44,928 nucleotides of DNA, from positions 1 to 44,928 of the forward strand of contig NZ_JABBYG020000031.1 in the NCBI RefSeq assembly GCF_012935325.2, given 5' to 3'. The position numbers and the translations under genes were made by a program. The DNA comes from Paenibacillus sp. PL91. GTDB lineage: Bacteria; Bacillota; Bacilli; Paenibacillales; Paenibacillaceae. The notes beneath the pieces are model-generated. The model was not told the DNA's origin and did no database searches. It worked only from the letters and a program-made list of their open reading frames with translations. Below are positions 23,109 through 32,030 of this stretch, piece by piece (position 1 is the stretch's first letter; each line of letters begins with the position of its first letter).

Positions 23109-24665
23109 ATGACATATACGAATAATCTAGATTCCGTCTCCGCAGAAGGCGCAGTTTATTATCTGTTCGGAGCAACGGGCGATTTGGCTCGGCGCAAGCT
23201 GTTCCCAGCCCTGTTCAGTTTATATAAAGAAGGTAAGCTATCCGAAAACTTTGCCGTGGTGGGTCTAGCGAGACGCCCGCGGACAAATGAGCAATTCCGT
23301 GCGGACTTGTATGAATCCATCGTAGAATTTTGTCGTTACAAAGCGGACGATGCCGAGCTTTGGAATCGTTTTGCAGAGCATTTCGTCTACATGTCGCTTG
23401 ATATCAACGATGTGGAAGGCTTCCGCGAGCTTAGCAAATTGTCCGCGCAGCTGGATGTGAAGTTTAACATCCCAGGCAATCGCCTATTCTATTTGGCCCT
23501 TGCGCCATCGCTTTTTGGCCCGGTTTCCTTCAACCTTCGCGACGGCGGCTTGCTGGAGTCAAGCGGCTGGCACCGCGTCGTAATCGAGAAGCCTTTCGGT
23601 TACGATCTGCCATCTGCACAGAAGCTGAATGAGCAAATTAATCAAGTTTTCAGAGAAGAAGAGATTTATCGCATCGACCATTACCTTGGCAAAGAAATGG
23701 TTCAAAATATTCAAGTTATTCGTTTTGCTAATGCATTTTTTGAGCCATTGTGGAATAATAACCATATTGCGAACGTTCAAATTACGCTATCCGAAACCGT
23801 TGGCGTAGAGGATCGCGGTGGCTATTATGACAAATCGGGAGCGCTTCGCGACATGGGCCAAAACCACATGCTGCAAATGCTTACGATGATTGCCATGGAG
23901 CCGCCTAGCCGCCTGCACGGCGAAGATATTCGCGATGAGAAGGTTAAGGTGCTTCGCTCGCTGCGCAACTATCGCTCGAGTGAAGAAGTGCGCTCGAACG
24001 TTGTCCGCGGTCAATATAGCGAAGGCAGCCATCACGGCAAGGAGCTTCCCGGCTATCGCCAAGAGGATTCAGTTGGCGAGGATTCCACAACGGAAACCTA
24101 TTTTGCTGCTAAAGTATTTGTCGATAATTTCCGCTGGGCAGGCGTGCCTTTCTATATTAGAACAGGCAAGCGTCTTCCGGTAAAAACGACTGAAATCGTA
24201 ATCGAATTCAAATCGATGCCGCAAAATGTATTGTTCGCTCAGCGTCATGATTTGGCGCCGAATCTGCTCGTCATTCGCGTAAACCCGCTTGAGGGCATAT
24301 ATATTAAAGTAAACGCAAAAACGCCGGGCGAGAACAATTCGGTACAACCGGTAGCGATGGAGTTTTGCCAAAGCTGCCAAATTGGCTTGAATACGCCGGA
24401 AGCGTACGAGCGTCTCATTCATGATGCAGCACGCGGCGATTCAACATACTTTACGCGTTGGGACGAGGTTTCTCAAGCCTGGGCTTTCGTGGATCGCATC
24501 GCGCAGGCTTGGCGCGAAGAGAAAAGTGATTTGAAGCTATATCCAGCTGGATCTTGGGGTCCAGACGCAGCGAATCAGCTGCTTGGAGAAGATGGCTTTC
24601 ATTGGTGGCCGGTTAACGGCCAAGAGGAAGATAACGTCATTTGGGTGTCGAACAGCGGAAAATAA
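23109..24665 (+). CDS. zwf: Glucose-6-phosphate 1-dehydrogenase
   Basis: Catalyses the first oxidative step of the pentose phosphate pathway, glucose-6-phosphate to 6-phosphogluconolactone with NADP reduction. The nucleotide-binding motif FGATGDLARRKLFPALF opens the protein; the active-site motif YRIDHYLGKEMVQNI and a conserved IRTGKRLP follow. The length, about 518 residues, is normal. Start is uncertain: ATG at 23091, 23100 and 23109 are in frame; 23109 is preferred because GGAAAG and GAGG lie just upstream. The gene stands alone with its own promoter. Confidence 0.95.
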   Translation: MTYTNNLDSVSAEGAVYYLFGATGDLARRKLFPALFSLYKEGKLSENFAVVGLARRPRTNEQFRADLYESIVEFCRYKADDAELWNRFAEHFVYMSLDINDVEGFRELSKLSAQLDVKFNIPGNRLFYLALAPSLFGPVSFNLRDGGLLESSGWHRVVIEKPFGYDLPSAQKLNEQINQVFREEEIYRIDHYLGKEMVQNIQVIRFANAFFEPLWNNNHIANVQITLSETVGVEDRGGYYDKSGALRDMGQNHMLQMLTMIAMEPPSRLHGEDIRDEKVKVLRSLRNYRSSEEVRSNVVRGQYSEGSHHGKELPGYRQEDSVGEDSTTETYFAAKVFVDNFRWAGVPFYIRTGKRLPVKTTEIVIEFKSMPQNVLFAQRHDLAPNLLVIRVNPLEGIYIKVNAKTPGENNSVQPVAMEFCQSCQIGLNTPEAYERLIHDAARGDSTYFTRWDEVSQAWAFVDRIAQAWREEKSDLKLYPAGSWGPDAANQLLGEDGFHWWPVNGQEEDNVIWVSNSGK

Positions 24666-24704
24666 CCGCTGCCGTATACCTTACGTAATGAAGGGAAGGC
24701 AAGC

Positions 24705-26291
24705 ATGAGCCAATCGTTAAGCGAAGAAATTAGACAGGAAGTAGATAAACGCCGCACGTTCGCGATTATATCTCACCCTGATGCAGGGAAAACAACCCTC
24801 ACTGAGAAGCTCCTCCTATTCGGAGGAGCCATTCGGCTTGCAGGGTCAGTCAAGGCGCGCAAAGCGAGCCGTCACGCCACATCCGACTGGATGGAAATTG
24901 AGAAGCAGCGGGGAATCTCGGTAACGTCCAGCGTTATGCAGTTCGATTATTTGGGTCACCGCGTCAACATTCTCGATACGCCTGGTCACCAAGATTTCAG
25001 TGAGGACACTTACCGTACGCTTACCGCAGCCGACAGCGCCGTCATGCTTATCGACGTCGCCAAAGGTGTGGAGGCACAGACGATCAAGCTGTTCCAGGTT
25101 TGCCGCAAGCGCGGCATTCCTATCTTTACATTCATCAACAAGCTGGACCGCGAAGGGCAAAGCCCATTCGAATTAATGGAGGAGCTGGAGCGGGTGCTTG
25201 GCATTCGCGCAGTGCCTATGAACTGGCCGATCGGCATGGGGCGCGAGCTTTGCGGCGTTTATGACCGGATGAAAACGCAGGTTGAGCTGTTCCAAGGCAA
25301 TGACCATTCAACGATTGAAGTTCGTCCCGTGAGCGACTATAACGATCCGGTGATCCGTGAGATGGCAGGCGATTATTTGACCGATCAGCTTATCGGAGAT
25401 CTGGAGCTGCTTGACGTCGCAGGCGACCAATTCGACTTCGAGAAGGTGCAAGCCGGCGAGCTGACGCCTCTCTTCTTCGGAAGCGCGGTGAACAACTTCG
25501 GCGTGCAGACGTTTCTTGAGAACTTCCTGCAGCTGGCTCCTAAGCCGACTCCGCGCAATAGCACGACGGGCCAAGTTGAACCGACGAATGAGAAATTCAC
25601 CGGTTATGTGTTCAAAATTCAAGCCAATATGAATCCGGCGCATCGCGACCGTATTGCTTTCCTCCGTATTTGCTCCGGCAAATTCGAGAGAGGCATGAGC
25701 GTTCGTCATGTTCGTAACGGCAAAGATATCAAGCTGGCGCAGCCGCAGCAATTTCTAGCGCAGGACCGCGACATTGTGGATACGGCTTATCCAGGGGACA
25801 TTATCGGATTGTTTGATCCAGGCATTTTCCGAATCGGCGATTCCTTGTCCCAGGGCGGAGAAGTCGTGTTCGATGAGCTGCCAACGTTCTCGCCGGAAAT
25901 TTTCGCTAAAGTGACCGTCAAAAACGCACTGAAGCATAAGCAATACCAGAAGGGCATCGATCAGCTTACAGAGGAAGGCACCATTCAGGTGTTTCATTCC
26001 ACGGGCAACTTCGACGAGACGATTCTCGGCGTTGTCGGTCATTTGCAATTCGAGGTATTCGAGCATCGGATGAAGGCGGAGTACGGCGTAGATATTCAGC
26101 TGCATCGCATGCAGTTCCAATTTGCGCGTTGGATCGTGGACGATAACATCGACCCAAGCAAATTCCGTATCAACACAACGCTCGTGAAAGACAAGAAGGG
26201 CAATTACGTCGTCTTGTTTGAGAACGAATATGCGATGCGTACGGCAATTGACAAAAACCCGACATCTAAGTTTCTGGAAACCGCGCCTTAA
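24705..26291 (+). CDS. prfC: Peptide chain release factor 3
   Basis: A translational GTPase that removes RF1/RF2 from the ribosome after peptide release. Motifs: P-loop HPDAGKTT, switch region EIEKQRGISVTSS, DTPGHQDF and NKLD, all in the order of EF-G-like factors; the sequence is RF3 type (GAIRLAGSVKARKASRHATSDWM). It has 528 residues, the standard length, and an ATG preceded by GAAGGGAAGG. It follows zwf after 39 bases and is closed by a terminator. Confidence 0.96.
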   Translation: MSQSLSEEIRQEVDKRRTFAIISHPDAGKTTLTEKLLLFGGAIRLAGSVKARKASRHATSDWMEIEKQRGISVTSSVMQFDYLGHRVNILDTPGHQDFSEDTYRTLTAADSAVMLIDVAKGVEAQTIKLFQVCRKRGIPIFTFINKLDREGQSPFELMEELERVLGIRAVPMNWPIGMGRELCGVYDRMKTQVELFQGNDHSTIEVRPVSDYNDPVIREMAGDYLTDQLIGDLELLDVAGDQFDFEKVQAGELTPLFFGSAVNNFGVQTFLENFLQLAPKPTPRNSTTGQVEPTNEKFTGYVFKIQANMNPAHRDRIAFLRICSGKFERGMSVRHVRNGKDIKLAQPQQFLAQDRDIVDTAYPGDIIGLFDPGIFRIGDSLSQGGEVVFDELPTFSPEIFAKVTVKNALKHKQYQKGIDQLTEEGTIQVFHSTGNFDETILGVVGHLQFEVFEHRMKAEYGVDIQLHRMQFQFARWIVDDNIDPSKFRINTTLVKDKKGNYVVLFENEYAMRTAIDKNPTSKFLETAP

Positions 26292-26316
26292 GGATAAGGA
26301 TATAGGAAAGAAGAAC

Positions 26317-26367
26317 GCATCCTCAGCCAATGGCGCAGCAGCGCTTGCAGCTGGGGATGCTTTTGTT
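26317..26367 (+). terminator. Intrinsic terminator after prfC
   Basis: GCATCCTCAGC pairs with GCTGGGGATGC (one wobble) with a GC-rich inner hairpin in the loop, followed by TTTTGTTT. Confidence 0.85.
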
Positions 26368-26449
26368 TCCAATGGCATGATTTACAGTGCTAAAACAAAT
26401 CTTTACCCGTATAATAAATGGATAAAAAATGATAGGTGGCTAGTCATTC

Positions 26450-27517
26450 ATGAAAACAATCATGTTCACCGGGGGAGGCTCAGCCGGACACGTTACCGTT
26501 AATTTGGCCTTGATCCCGCGATTTTTGGAAGAGGGCTGGTCAGTCCAATATATAGGATCGGAAAACGGTATCGAGCGGCAGCTTATCGCTACGATTCCGC
26601 AGGTCAAATATTTTCCGATATCGACCGGCAAGCTGAGAAGGTACATGGACATTCAGAACGTCAAGGACCCTTTTAAGGTGGTAAAAGGTCTTTATCAGGC
26701 TTATCGAATCATTAAGAGAAATAAACCGAATGTCATTTTCTCCAAAGGCGGCTTTGTATCGGTTCCGGTCGTAATCGGCGCGTGGTTAAATAAGGTTCCG
26801 CTGCTTATTCATGAATCGGATTTAACGCCAGGGCTCGCCAATCGGCTGTCGATTCCGTTTGCTACCGGCGTGTGCACAACCTTTCCCGAGACGGGAAGCA
26901 TGCTAAAGGCTGACAAGAGCCGGCATGTAGGAGCGGTCATACGCGAGGAAGTGAAGCAGGGCAATGCCGATCGCGGCAGAGCTTTCTGCGGATTTACGAG
27001 GAGCAAGCCGGTTATTCTGATCATGGGCGGAAGTTTGGGCGCGCGTAAAATCAACCAGGCCGTAAGGCAATCGTTAACCGCGCTTACAAAGCAATTCCAA
27101 GTCGTACACCTATGCGGCAAAAATCAAGTTGATCCCGCTATCGATATGCCTGGCTACAAGCAATTCGAATATGTGAATGAGCAATTGCCGGATGTAATTG
27201 CGATGACGGATCTTGTCATTTCCCGTGCAGGCTCTAACTCCATTTTTGAGTTTCTGTCCCTGAGGAAGCCGATGCTGCTCATTCCTCTTACGAAGGAGCA
27301 GAGCAGGGGCGACCAAATTTTAAATGCGCAATCTTTTGAAAAATCAGGTTATGCCGACGTTTTGTATGAAGAGAAGCTGACAGCGACCACGTTGACGGAG
27401 AATGTTGAACGTCTGTACGACAATCGCAAGGCGTTTATCGATAGAATGAACATGAGTGAGGAAGCGAATGCTTTAGCAGCCGTTTTCGAGTGGATTAATG
27501 AGATTGCCAAGCGGTAA
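26450..27517 (+). CDS. MurG-type N-acetylglucosaminyltransferase
   Basis: A glycosyltransferase of 355 residues in the MurG family, which adds GlcNAc to lipid I to give the peptidoglycan precursor lipid II at the inner face of the membrane. Diagnostic features: Gly-rich GGGSAGHVTVNLAL, the acceptor-side FSKGGFVSVPVVIGAW and HESDLTPGLANR, the donor site GGSLGARKIN, and RAGSNSIFEFLSL. AGGTGG lies ten bases upstream of the ATG. It is isolated from any mur/fts cluster, so it is probably a second MurG-like copy; whether a canonical murG exists elsewhere cannot be seen here. A TATAAT at 26410 lacks a clear -35. Confidence 0.9.
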   Translation: MKTIMFTGGGSAGHVTVNLALIPRFLEEGWSVQYIGSENGIERQLIATIPQVKYFPISTGKLRRYMDIQNVKDPFKVVKGLYQAYRIIKRNKPNVIFSKGGFVSVPVVIGAWLNKVPLLIHESDLTPGLANRLSIPFATGVCTTFPETGSMLKADKSRHVGAVIREEVKQGNADRGRAFCGFTRSKPVILIMGGSLGARKINQAVRQSLTALTKQFQVVHLCGKNQVDPAIDMPGYKQFEYVNEQLPDVIAMTDLVISRAGSNSIFEFLSLRKPMLLIPLTKEQSRGDQILNAQSFEKSGYADVLYEEKLTATTLTENVERLYDNRKAFIDRMNMSEEANALAAVFEWINEIAKR

Positions 27518-27551
27518 TCTAACTTATAAGCGAATAGAATGCCATAATAAG

Positions 27552-27587
27552 GCGATCCCGAGCGCGGCTTCAAGCGTTCTGGATCGT
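27552..27587 (+). terminator. Intrinsic terminator after the MurG-type gene
   Basis: GCGATCC and GGATCG with an inner GAGCGC/GCGTTC-type pairing form an imperfect hairpin followed by seven T. Confidence 0.75.
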
Positions 27588-27634
27588 TTTTTTATTTGCT
27601 TACATGTTTCTGGAAAAAACGATCAATAAGTTTA

Positions 27635-27679
27635 TTGACGATGAAACGTTTTCATGACATAATGTACGCGTGTACATTA
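27635..27679 (+). promoter_or_regulatory. Promoter with LacI-type operator
   Basis: TTGACG at 27635-27640 and CATAAT at 27658-27663 stand 17 bases apart. TAATGTACGCGTGTACATTA at 27660-27679 is a palindrome with nine of ten symmetric pairs around a central CG, the form of LacI/GalR-family operators, and overlaps the -10. The LacI-type gene follows at once, so autorepression is likely. A shorter repeat ATGAAA-CGT-TTTCAT at 27641-27655 fills the spacer. Confidence 0.7.
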
Positions 27680-27726
27680 ATTGAATTTCAACTTAGCATA
27701 CGAACTAGCCACTCGGGAGGAAAACG

Positions 27727-28761
27727 ATTATTAGCAGGAAAGAAGTAGCGAAGCTGGCAGGCGTCTCGGAGGCGACTGTATCCAGAGTGTTGAACAATGT
27801 TGGCCCTATGAAAGAGGATACGCGCGAGCGGGTGCTGCAGGCTGCTGCTGAGCTCGGGTACGTCCCGAATGCGCTCGCGCAGCAATTTGCCAGGAGGAAG
27901 AGCGGGAATATCGGCGTTGTGCTTCCGTTCGTGCCGAAGGTTCACTTATTTTCCACTTACTATTTCTCGGAAATTTTAAGCGGAATCGGCGAGACGGCAA
28001 AGCAATGCGGCTATGACCTGCTGCTAATCTTCCGGGAGCCGGATGGGGCGAGGGATTACGCAAAGCTTTTTCGGACGCAAAAGATCGATGCTTGTATCGT
28101 GTTGGGCTCCCAAGACGTACCCGAAGAACGAGCAGCGCTGGCGGAGCTGAAGGCAGGATGCTTTCCCTTCTGTCTTGTGAACCAGCGGTATGACGAGGAG
28201 CCGTACAGAACCGTTGATGCCGATCATGTAGCGGGCAGTAAAGCAGCTGTGAAGCATTTGATCGAGCAAGGCAGCCGCAGCATTGCGTTCGTAAACGGCC
28301 CGAAGCAGTATTCTAATAGTGCCGATAGGCTGGAAGGCTATAAGGAAGCACTGGAGGAGGCAGCTATTGCGTATGTGCCGGAGCGTGTCTATGTTGGCAA
28401 CTACAGCCGCAAGAGCGGCTATGAGCTTGCGGGGCAGCTGGCGGAGCAGATTCGATCCGGCAGCATCGATGCGGTATTTGGCGCCAATGATCGGATGGCT
28501 ATCGGGCTAATGCAGGGCTTGCGGGAGCATGAGCTAGAGGCAGGCCGGCATTACGCACTAGTCGGGTATGACGATTCAGACGGCTCGCGTATCATTAGTC
28601 CGCGTCTGTCGACGGTGTCCGTTCCTTTTTATGAAATGGGCAAGCTTGCAGCCGCAAGGCTGCTTGATCCGAAGCAAAGCAGCGAAGAAGCGGAAGCGGG
28701 ATGTGATGTGCTTCCTGTCAGCTTGATTCAAAGGGAAACCTCTCACATCAAAAATAATTAA
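27727..28761 (+). CDS. LacI/GalR-family transcriptional regulator, apparent ATT start
   Basis: A sugar-responsive repressor of about 344 residues: an N-terminal helix-turn-helix (SRKEVAKLAGVSEATVSRVLN), a hinge, then a periplasmic-binding-protein-like effector domain (SGNIGVVLPF through the C-terminal SLIQRETSH). The reading frame has a TAG at 27706 and no ATG, GTG or TTG until 27787, which would delete the helix-turn-helix. GGGAGG at 27715-27720 is followed after six bases by ATT at 27727, giving Met-Ile-Ser-Arg-Lys, the usual start of this family. So an ATT start is the best reading. It probably controls the oxidoreductase-ThuA genes downstream. Confidence 0.85.
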   Translation: MISRKEVAKLAGVSEATVSRVLNNVGPMKEDTRERVLQAAAELGYVPNALAQQFARRKSGNIGVVLPFVPKVHLFSTYYFSEILSGIGETAKQCGYDLLLIFREPDGARDYAKLFRTQKIDACIVLGSQDVPEERAALAELKAGCFPFCLVNQRYDEEPYRTVDADHVAGSKAAVKHLIEQGSRSIAFVNGPKQYSNSADRLEGYKEALEEAAIAYVPERVYVGNYSRKSGYELAGQLAEQIRSGSIDAVFGANDRMAIGLMQGLREHELEAGRHYALVGYDDSDGSRIISPRLSTVSVPFYEMGKLAAARLLDPKQSSEEAEAGCDVLPVSLIQRETSHIKNN

Positions 28762-28861
28762 ACAATAATTCGCATTGCAGAATGATAATCCTAACGCGAA
28801 ACGCTAGCTTAAAGCCAGCTTGTGGCGCTAGCCGTTTACGCATACCGAGAGGCGGGTTTCA

Positions 28862-30025
28862 ATGGATAAAGTAAGAGTTGGTATGGTCGGCTATAAATTT
28901 ATGGGCAAAGCGCACAGCAATGCTTATCGCGCGCTTCCGATGTTTTTTCCAAATTCGATAAAACCGGAGATGACGGCAATTTGCGGCCGTGATCCAGAAG
29001 GACTTGAGCAAGCACGGACGCAGTTCGGCTGGGAGAGCTCGGAAACCGATTGGAAGGAGCTCGTTAAGCGCGATGACATCGACTTGATCGATATTAATGC
29101 GCCAAGCGACGCACATAAGGCAATTGCGCTCGCCGCGGCAGCTGCAGGAAAGCATCTGTTCTGTGAGAAGCCGCTGGCGCTGACGCTTGAGGATTCGCGC
29201 GAAATGCTTGAAGCGGCGGAGAAGGCTGGCGTGAAGCATATGGTTGGCTTTAACTACCGCTTCGCACCTGCCATTCAGCTAGCGAAGAACCTGGTTTCGG
29301 ATGGACGTATCGGTGAAATATATCATTTCCGCGCCGTTTTCCTTCAAGATTGGATCATTGATCCGAGCTTCCCGCTCGTGTGGCGCCTTCAGAAGGAAAT
29401 TGCAGGCTCAGGCTCCCATGGCGACTTAGGGGCACATTTGATTGATATGGCACGCTTCCTTGTTGGTGAATTTGACGAAGTTATTGGTATGAACGAGACG
29501 TTCATTAAGGAGCGGCCGATCGCTTCTGCCATGACAGGCCTAAGCGCCAAAGGGAGCGAAGACGGTCCTCGCGGCCCGGTTACAGTTGATGATGCGACAT
29601 TGTTCATGACTCGTTTTGCGAATGGGGCGCTCGGCAGCTTCGAGGCTACTCGCTTCGCGGCTGGCCATCGCTGCACGAACGCTTTTGAAATTAACGGCAG
29701 CAAGGGGAGCATCAAGTTTGATTTTGAGCGGATGAATGAGCTTCAGGTTTATTTTGCCGATGATGCCGAGGATGTTCAGGGCTTCCGCCGCGTGCTTGCT
29801 ACTGATCCAGCGCATGCTTACATGGATGCCTGGTGGCCTGCGGGACATACAATCGGCTACGAGCATACGTTCACGCACGAGGTGCATGAGCTGATGCAAG
29901 CGTTCGCCGAGGATCGCCAGCCGGTGCCAAACTTTGTAGACGGCGTGAAATGCCAAGAGGTGCTCGAGGCGGTTGATCGCTCCATTGCGGAGCGCCGCTG
30001 GGTTGCTATAAGCGAATTATCATAA
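28862..30025 (+). CDS. Gfo/Idh/MocA-family oxidoreductase
   Basis: An NAD(P)-dependent sugar or inositol dehydrogenase of 387 residues. The N-terminal Rossmann fold has VGMVGYKFMGKAHSNAYR, an atypical form of the Gly-rich motif; the family signature EKPLALT is present, followed by GFNYRFAPA. The C-terminal domain is a GFO_IDH_MocA fold. ATG 28862 follows GAGAGG nine bases upstream. The gap before it holds a GCTAGC-based inverted repeat (28803 and 28827) but no clear promoter. It stands first in a three-gene set with ThuA and a second such enzyme. Confidence 0.9.
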   Translation: MDKVRVGMVGYKFMGKAHSNAYRALPMFFPNSIKPEMTAICGRDPEGLEQARTQFGWESSETDWKELVKRDDIDLIDINAPSDAHKAIALAAAAAGKHLFCEKPLALTLEDSREMLEAAEKAGVKHMVGFNYRFAPAIQLAKNLVSDGRIGEIYHFRAVFLQDWIIDPSFPLVWRLQKEIAGSGSHGDLGAHLIDMARFLVGEFDEVIGMNETFIKERPIASAMTGLSAKGSEDGPRGPVTVDDATLFMTRFANGALGSFEATRFAAGHRCTNAFEINGSKGSIKFDFERMNELQVYFADDAEDVQGFRRVLATDPAHAYMDAWWPAGHTIGYEHTFTHEVHELMQAFAEDRQPVPNFVDGVKCQEVLEAVDRSIAERRWVAISELS

Positions 30026-30077
30026 GTTAAGTAAAAGTAATGAATCGAGATGAGCATGGGAGAGGCAGGGAGCGTTA

Positions 30078-30800
30078 ATGAAAAAAGCTTTGATCGTATG
30101 GGGCGGCTGGGATGGGCATCAGCCTAAGGAAGTAGCTGAAATATTCCGCGAGGTGCTCGCTGCGGATGACTTTGAAGTTGAGGTGTCTGATACGCTTGAG
30201 GCGTTTGCGGACGCGGAGAAGCTGCTAGGTCTCGATCTAATCGTTCCGGTATGGACGATGGCTCGTATCGAGCAGCAGCTCGTTAATAACGTATCAGCGG
30301 CTGTTCAAAGCGGTGTAGGCCTCGCTGGCTGCCACGGCGGCATGTGCGATGCGTTTCGCGAGAACGTGGACTGGCAGTTTATGACCGGAGGCCAATGGGT
30401 TGCGCATCCGGGCAATGACGGCGTTGAATATACGGTAAATATAAATAATTCATCAAGTCCGCTTACGGAGGGCATCGACGATTTTGTCGTTAGCTCCGAG
30501 CAATATTATTTGCATGTGGACCCTGCAGTCGAAGTGCTCGCCACTACTCGTTTTCCGCTAACGCCGGGCCCTCACTCGCTCAATAAGGCGGTGGATATGC
30601 CGGTCGTATGGACGAAGCGCTGGGGAGTAGGACGTGTTTATTATAACTCGCTTGGGCATCAAGCGAATATTATGGATATTCCAACCGTTAAGGAGCTTAT
30701 GAGACGCGGTTTTCTATGGTGCGCGGAAGGCAAGGCTAAAGCATTGGCGGCGGGTACTGGAGCTTCGACATATAGCGGAATGGCAGATAATCAGCTTTAA
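30078..30800 (+). CDS. ThuA-like protein
   Basis: This 240-residue protein matches the ThuA (trehalose utilisation) fold, a class I glutamine amidotransferase-like domain: VWGGWDGHQPKEVAEIF at the start, GVGLAGCHGGMCDAF at the nucleophile-elbow position, and YNSLGHQ near the end. The Cys in GCHGG sits where the related enzymes have theirs. GGGAG lies seven bases before the ATG. Such proteins occur with Gfo/Idh/MocA dehydrogenases in sugar-oxidation operons, and a role in a keto-sugar pathway is the usual inference. The substrate is not shown by sequence. Confidence 0.88.
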   Translation: MKKALIVWGGWDGHQPKEVAEIFREVLAADDFEVEVSDTLEAFADAEKLLGLDLIVPVWTMARIEQQLVNNVSAAVQSGVGLAGCHGGMCDAFRENVDWQFMTGGQWVAHPGNDGVEYTVNINNSSSPLTEGIDDFVVSSEQYYLHVDPAVEVLATTRFPLTPGPHSLNKAVDMPVVWTKRWGVGRVYYNSLGHQANIMDIPTVKELMRRGFLWCAEGKAKALAAGTGASTYSGMADNQL

Positions 30801-30847
30801 TAGGCAATGATAAAATTTATAAGATATGGGACGAGGGATGGGCGAAA

Positions 30848-31948
30848 ATGGACAAAATTAAAGCAGGCATTATTGGAACGGGTAATATTAGCGGCATTTA
30901 TTTTGAAAATGGCAATCGCTTCGATGCGCTTCAGGTAGTCGCTTGCGCGGATTTGGACGTTGAACGGGCGAGAGCGAAGGGCGAGGAGTTTGGCGTTCGC
31001 GGCTGTTCGGTGGAGGAGCTTCTGGCTGATCCGGATATTCAAATGATTATTAATCTGACCATTCCTCAGGCGCATGCATCGGTTTGCTTGCAGGCACTAG
31101 AGGCAGGCAAGCATGTATATGTAGAGAAGCCCTTTGCCGTAACCCGTGAAGAAGCGCAGCAAGTACTCGAGCTTGCAGCTAGAAAAGGGCTTTATGTCGG
31201 AAGCGCGCCGGATACGTTCCTTGGCGGCGGCATTCAGACGAGCATCAAGCTGCTGGAGGATGGCTGGATTGGCACTCCTATCGGCGCAACAGCGTTCATG
31301 GTTGGCGGCGGACACGAATCCTGGCATCCGGCTCCCGAATTCTATTACCAAAAGGGCGGCGGCCCGATGTTTGATATGGGCCCTTATTATTTAACCGCGC
31401 TAGTTGCGCTGCTTGGGCCAATTACCCGCGTAACCGGCTCGGCACGCATCTCCTATCCGGAGAGAACGATAACAAGCAAGCCGAAATACGGACAGCAAGT
31501 AAAGGTAGAAGTGCCGACTCATATCGCAGGCGTAATGGATTTTGCATCCGGCCCGATCGGAACGCTGCTGACAAGCTTTGACGTGAAGGGCGGCTCTACG
31601 CTGCCACGTATCGAAGTATACGGCAGTGCAGGCACGCTGCTCGTTCCAGACCCGAACGGCTTCGGCGGCCAAATCAAAATTTGGCGGGCAGGCTCGAACG
31701 AATGGTCGGATATTCCGCTTGCTTATGGCTTTACAGAAAATGCTCGCGGCGTTGGCGCTGCCGATATGGCCAAAGCGATTCAAACCGGACGCAAGCACCG
31801 CGCGAACGGCGAGCTTGCCTATCATGTGCTTGAAGCGATGCATGGCTTCCATGACGCTTCGGAGCAAGGCGTACATTATGTGATGAAGAGCACCTGTGAG
31901 CGTCCGGCGCCGCTGCCGCTTGGCTTGCAGCCGTATTGTTTAGATTAA
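30848..31948 (+). CDS. Gfo/Idh/MocA-family oxidoreductase (second)
   Basis: This 366-residue dehydrogenase has a canonical Gly-rich motif GIIGTGNISGIYF, the signature EKPFAVT, and a long C-terminal substrate domain with the internal GGGPMFDMGPYYLTAL motif. It differs widely from the gene at 28862 and is not a recent duplicate. GGGATGGG precedes the ATG. It closes the set and is followed by a terminator, so the three genes probably form one transcript that oxidises and processes a sugar or polyol. Confidence 0.92.
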   Translation: MDKIKAGIIGTGNISGIYFENGNRFDALQVVACADLDVERARAKGEEFGVRGCSVEELLADPDIQMIINLTIPQAHASVCLQALEAGKHVYVEKPFAVTREEAQQVLELAARKGLYVGSAPDTFLGGGIQTSIKLLEDGWIGTPIGATAFMVGGGHESWHPAPEFYYQKGGGPMFDMGPYYLTALVALLGPITRVTGSARISYPERTITSKPKYGQQVKVEVPTHIAGVMDFASGPIGTLLTSFDVKGGSTLPRIEVYGSAGTLLVPDPNGFGGQIKIWRAGSNEWSDIPLAYGFTENARGVGAADMAKAIQTGRKHRANGELAYHVLEAMHGFHDASEQGVHYVMKSTCERPAPLPLGLQPYCLD

Positions 31949-31958
31949 AGGATTTTGT

Positions 31959-32010
31959 GGGGCTGGCTTGGAAGGTCTATAATGGCCATTCGAGTCAGCC
32001 TCATCTTTTT
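31959..32010 (+). terminator. Intrinsic terminator after the sugar-oxidation genes
   Basis: GGGGCTGGCTTG pairs with CGAGTCAGCCTC entirely through Watson-Crick and G-T pairs around a loop of about 20 bases, followed by TTTTT. Confidence 0.75.
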
Positions 32011-32030
32011 ATGGTCGTAAGAGTAGAACA

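Noticed and set aside
27641..27655. ATGAAACGTTTTCAT as a cre site
   Set aside because: The core is one base shorter than the cre consensus; it may be a degenerate repeat of the spacer.
27787..28761. LacI-type gene starting at GTG 27787
   Set aside because: This removes most of the helix-turn-helix, which is clearly conserved upstream in the same frame.
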